In this document: one piece after another, positions 5,086 through 5,578 of the stretch
Layout of the letters: the number at the start of each line of letters is the position of its first letter
Numbering within the stretch: the stretch's first letter is position 1
DNA from: Solirubrobacterales bacterium
Lineage (GTDB): Bacteria > Actinomycetota > Thermoleophilia > Solirubrobacterales > Solirubrobacteraceae
Length of the DNA stretch: 5,578 nucleotides
Assembly: GCA_003151895.1 (NCBI GenBank)
Contig: PLYX01000107.1
Span: 1-5,578 of the forward strand
Direction of reading: 5' to 3'
Position numbers and translations under genes: made by a program
The notes under the pieces: generated by a model
The model's input: only the letters and a program-made list of their open reading frames with translations
Told to the model about the DNA's origin: nothing
The model's database searches: none

Positions 5086-5578
5086 TCAGGCGCGCAGCGT
5101 GACGCTGCGGGTGACTGTCACCGTTTCGCCCTGCGTCGGCGTGAGCGTGATCTTCACGGTCAGGGGCAACGAGTGATGATGCGTCAACGCGCGCTTGCCT
5201 TGCGCTGTCAACGCGACCGAGAAGGAGACCTTCCCGGCGGAAACCGACCGGCGGACCAGGCGGCCGACGCGCACGGACTTCGAGCCTGAACCTCGCACGT
5301 TGGCAAGCGACGCGTTCTTGGCCAGCAGGTCGACCTCCAGGCGCCCGCCGGCGCCTGCCTGGCCGAGCTCGATCGATCCGCGCACGGAGGAGCCATGGAG
5401 GGGAGCGGTGAGCTTGACCGAGCCTCCGACAAGGGGCGAGTCGAATACGGGGGCTTCTTCAGATTTCGACGGCTGCGTGGCGACAACGGCCGTGGTCGTC
5501 GGTGGCGGCGTGGTCGGCACGGTCGTCGTTGTCGGTGGTGGCGGAGGAGTGGTCGTTGTGGTTGTCGTTGGGGGCGGA
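5086..5578 (-). CDS. Probable secreted or surface protein, Thr/Pro linker plus C-terminal beta domain (5' end outside window)
   Basis: The reading frame stays open to the window edge, so the gene is N-terminally truncated here; 163 residues are visible. The first roughly 35 are almost only Thr and Pro (three Pro, seven Thr, five Pro, four Thr, then VPTTPPPTTTAVVATQ), a typical extracellular or wall-spanning linker. The remaining 105-110 residues are rich in Val, Ser, Thr and Gly with alternating polar and hydrophobic positions, for example GGSVKLTAP, VSFSVALTAQGKRAL and LPLTVKITLTPTQGETV, suggesting an Ig-like or fibronectin-like beta sandwich. Similar tails are frequent in Thermoleophilia exported proteins (remembered family resemblance, not a search). 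The GTG at 5520-5518 is an internal Val codon in the linker, not a credible start. No signal peptide or catalytic motif is in view, so function is unknown. Confidence 0.7.
   Translation of the reverse strand, partial: PPPTTTTTTTPPPPPTTTTVPTTPPPTTTAVVATQPSKSEEAPVFDSPLVGGSVKLTAPLHGSSVRGSIELGQAGAGGRLEVDLLAKNASLANVRGSGSKSVRVGRLVRRSVSAGKVSFSVALTAQGKRALTHHHSLPLTVKITLTPTQGETVTVTRSVTLRA

Noticed and set aside
3160..5289. A 709-codon open frame on the plus strand.
   Set aside because: It runs antisense through coaX, out of frame through most of the GST-like gene and into the convergent gene. Its translation is Arg/Ala/Gly-rich with no recognisable domain. High GC keeps such shadow frames open.

Overview
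The window is chromosomal housekeeping DNA from a high-GC bacterium, most likely an actinobacterium. Four lines of evidence point that way: GC-rich codon choice throughout; the gene order coaX - dusB - greA - lysS - clpC, which mixes the coaX-lysS-clpC order of Actinobacteria with the dusB-lysS-clpC order of Firmicutes; very weak Shine-Dalgarno use; and a Thr/Pro-rich surface protein whose C-terminal beta domain resembles those common in Thermoleophilia/Solirubrobacterales. The phylum is fairly safe. The class is an inference from remembered family resemblance.

Layout, from high to low coordinates, which is the direction of transcription for most genes. On the minus strand, 5578-5086 is the C-terminal part of a probable exported or surface protein that enters from beyond the window. 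It converges, with an 11-bp gap, on a plus-strand glutathione S-transferase-like gene (4328-5074). That gene is divergent from coaX (type III pantothenate kinase, 4305-3538, minus), with only 22 bp between the two start codons. Next comes a 201-bp intergenic region holding a very AT-rich, near-perfect palindrome centred on base 3417. Then follow dusB (tRNA-dihydrouridine synthase, 3336-2221), an intrinsic terminator overlapping the dusB stop codon, greA (2166-1681), lysS (1670-189, 10 nt after greA) and the first 29 codons of clpC (88-1).

The genes share a growth and translation theme: CoA synthesis (coaX), tRNA modification (dusB), rescue of backtracked RNA polymerase (greA), tRNA-Lys charging (lysS) and protein quality control (clpC). 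greA and lysS are probably cotranscribed. dusB, coaX and clpC look like separate or partly separate transcription units.

Two things stand out. First, dusB carries a 105-bp in-frame insertion (35 codons) flanked by a 7-bp perfect direct repeat, ATGATCC. Removing it restores a textbook DusB sequence. The insert has two modules: a 47-nt stem-loop, and three exact copies of an 18-bp unit that reads Gly-Gly-Pro-Pro on both strands. It looks like a small palindromic or repeat element that entered a protein-coding gene without breaking it. Second, the AT-rich palindrome upstream of dusB (about 24% GC in a GC-rich setting) is not explained by any annotated gene.
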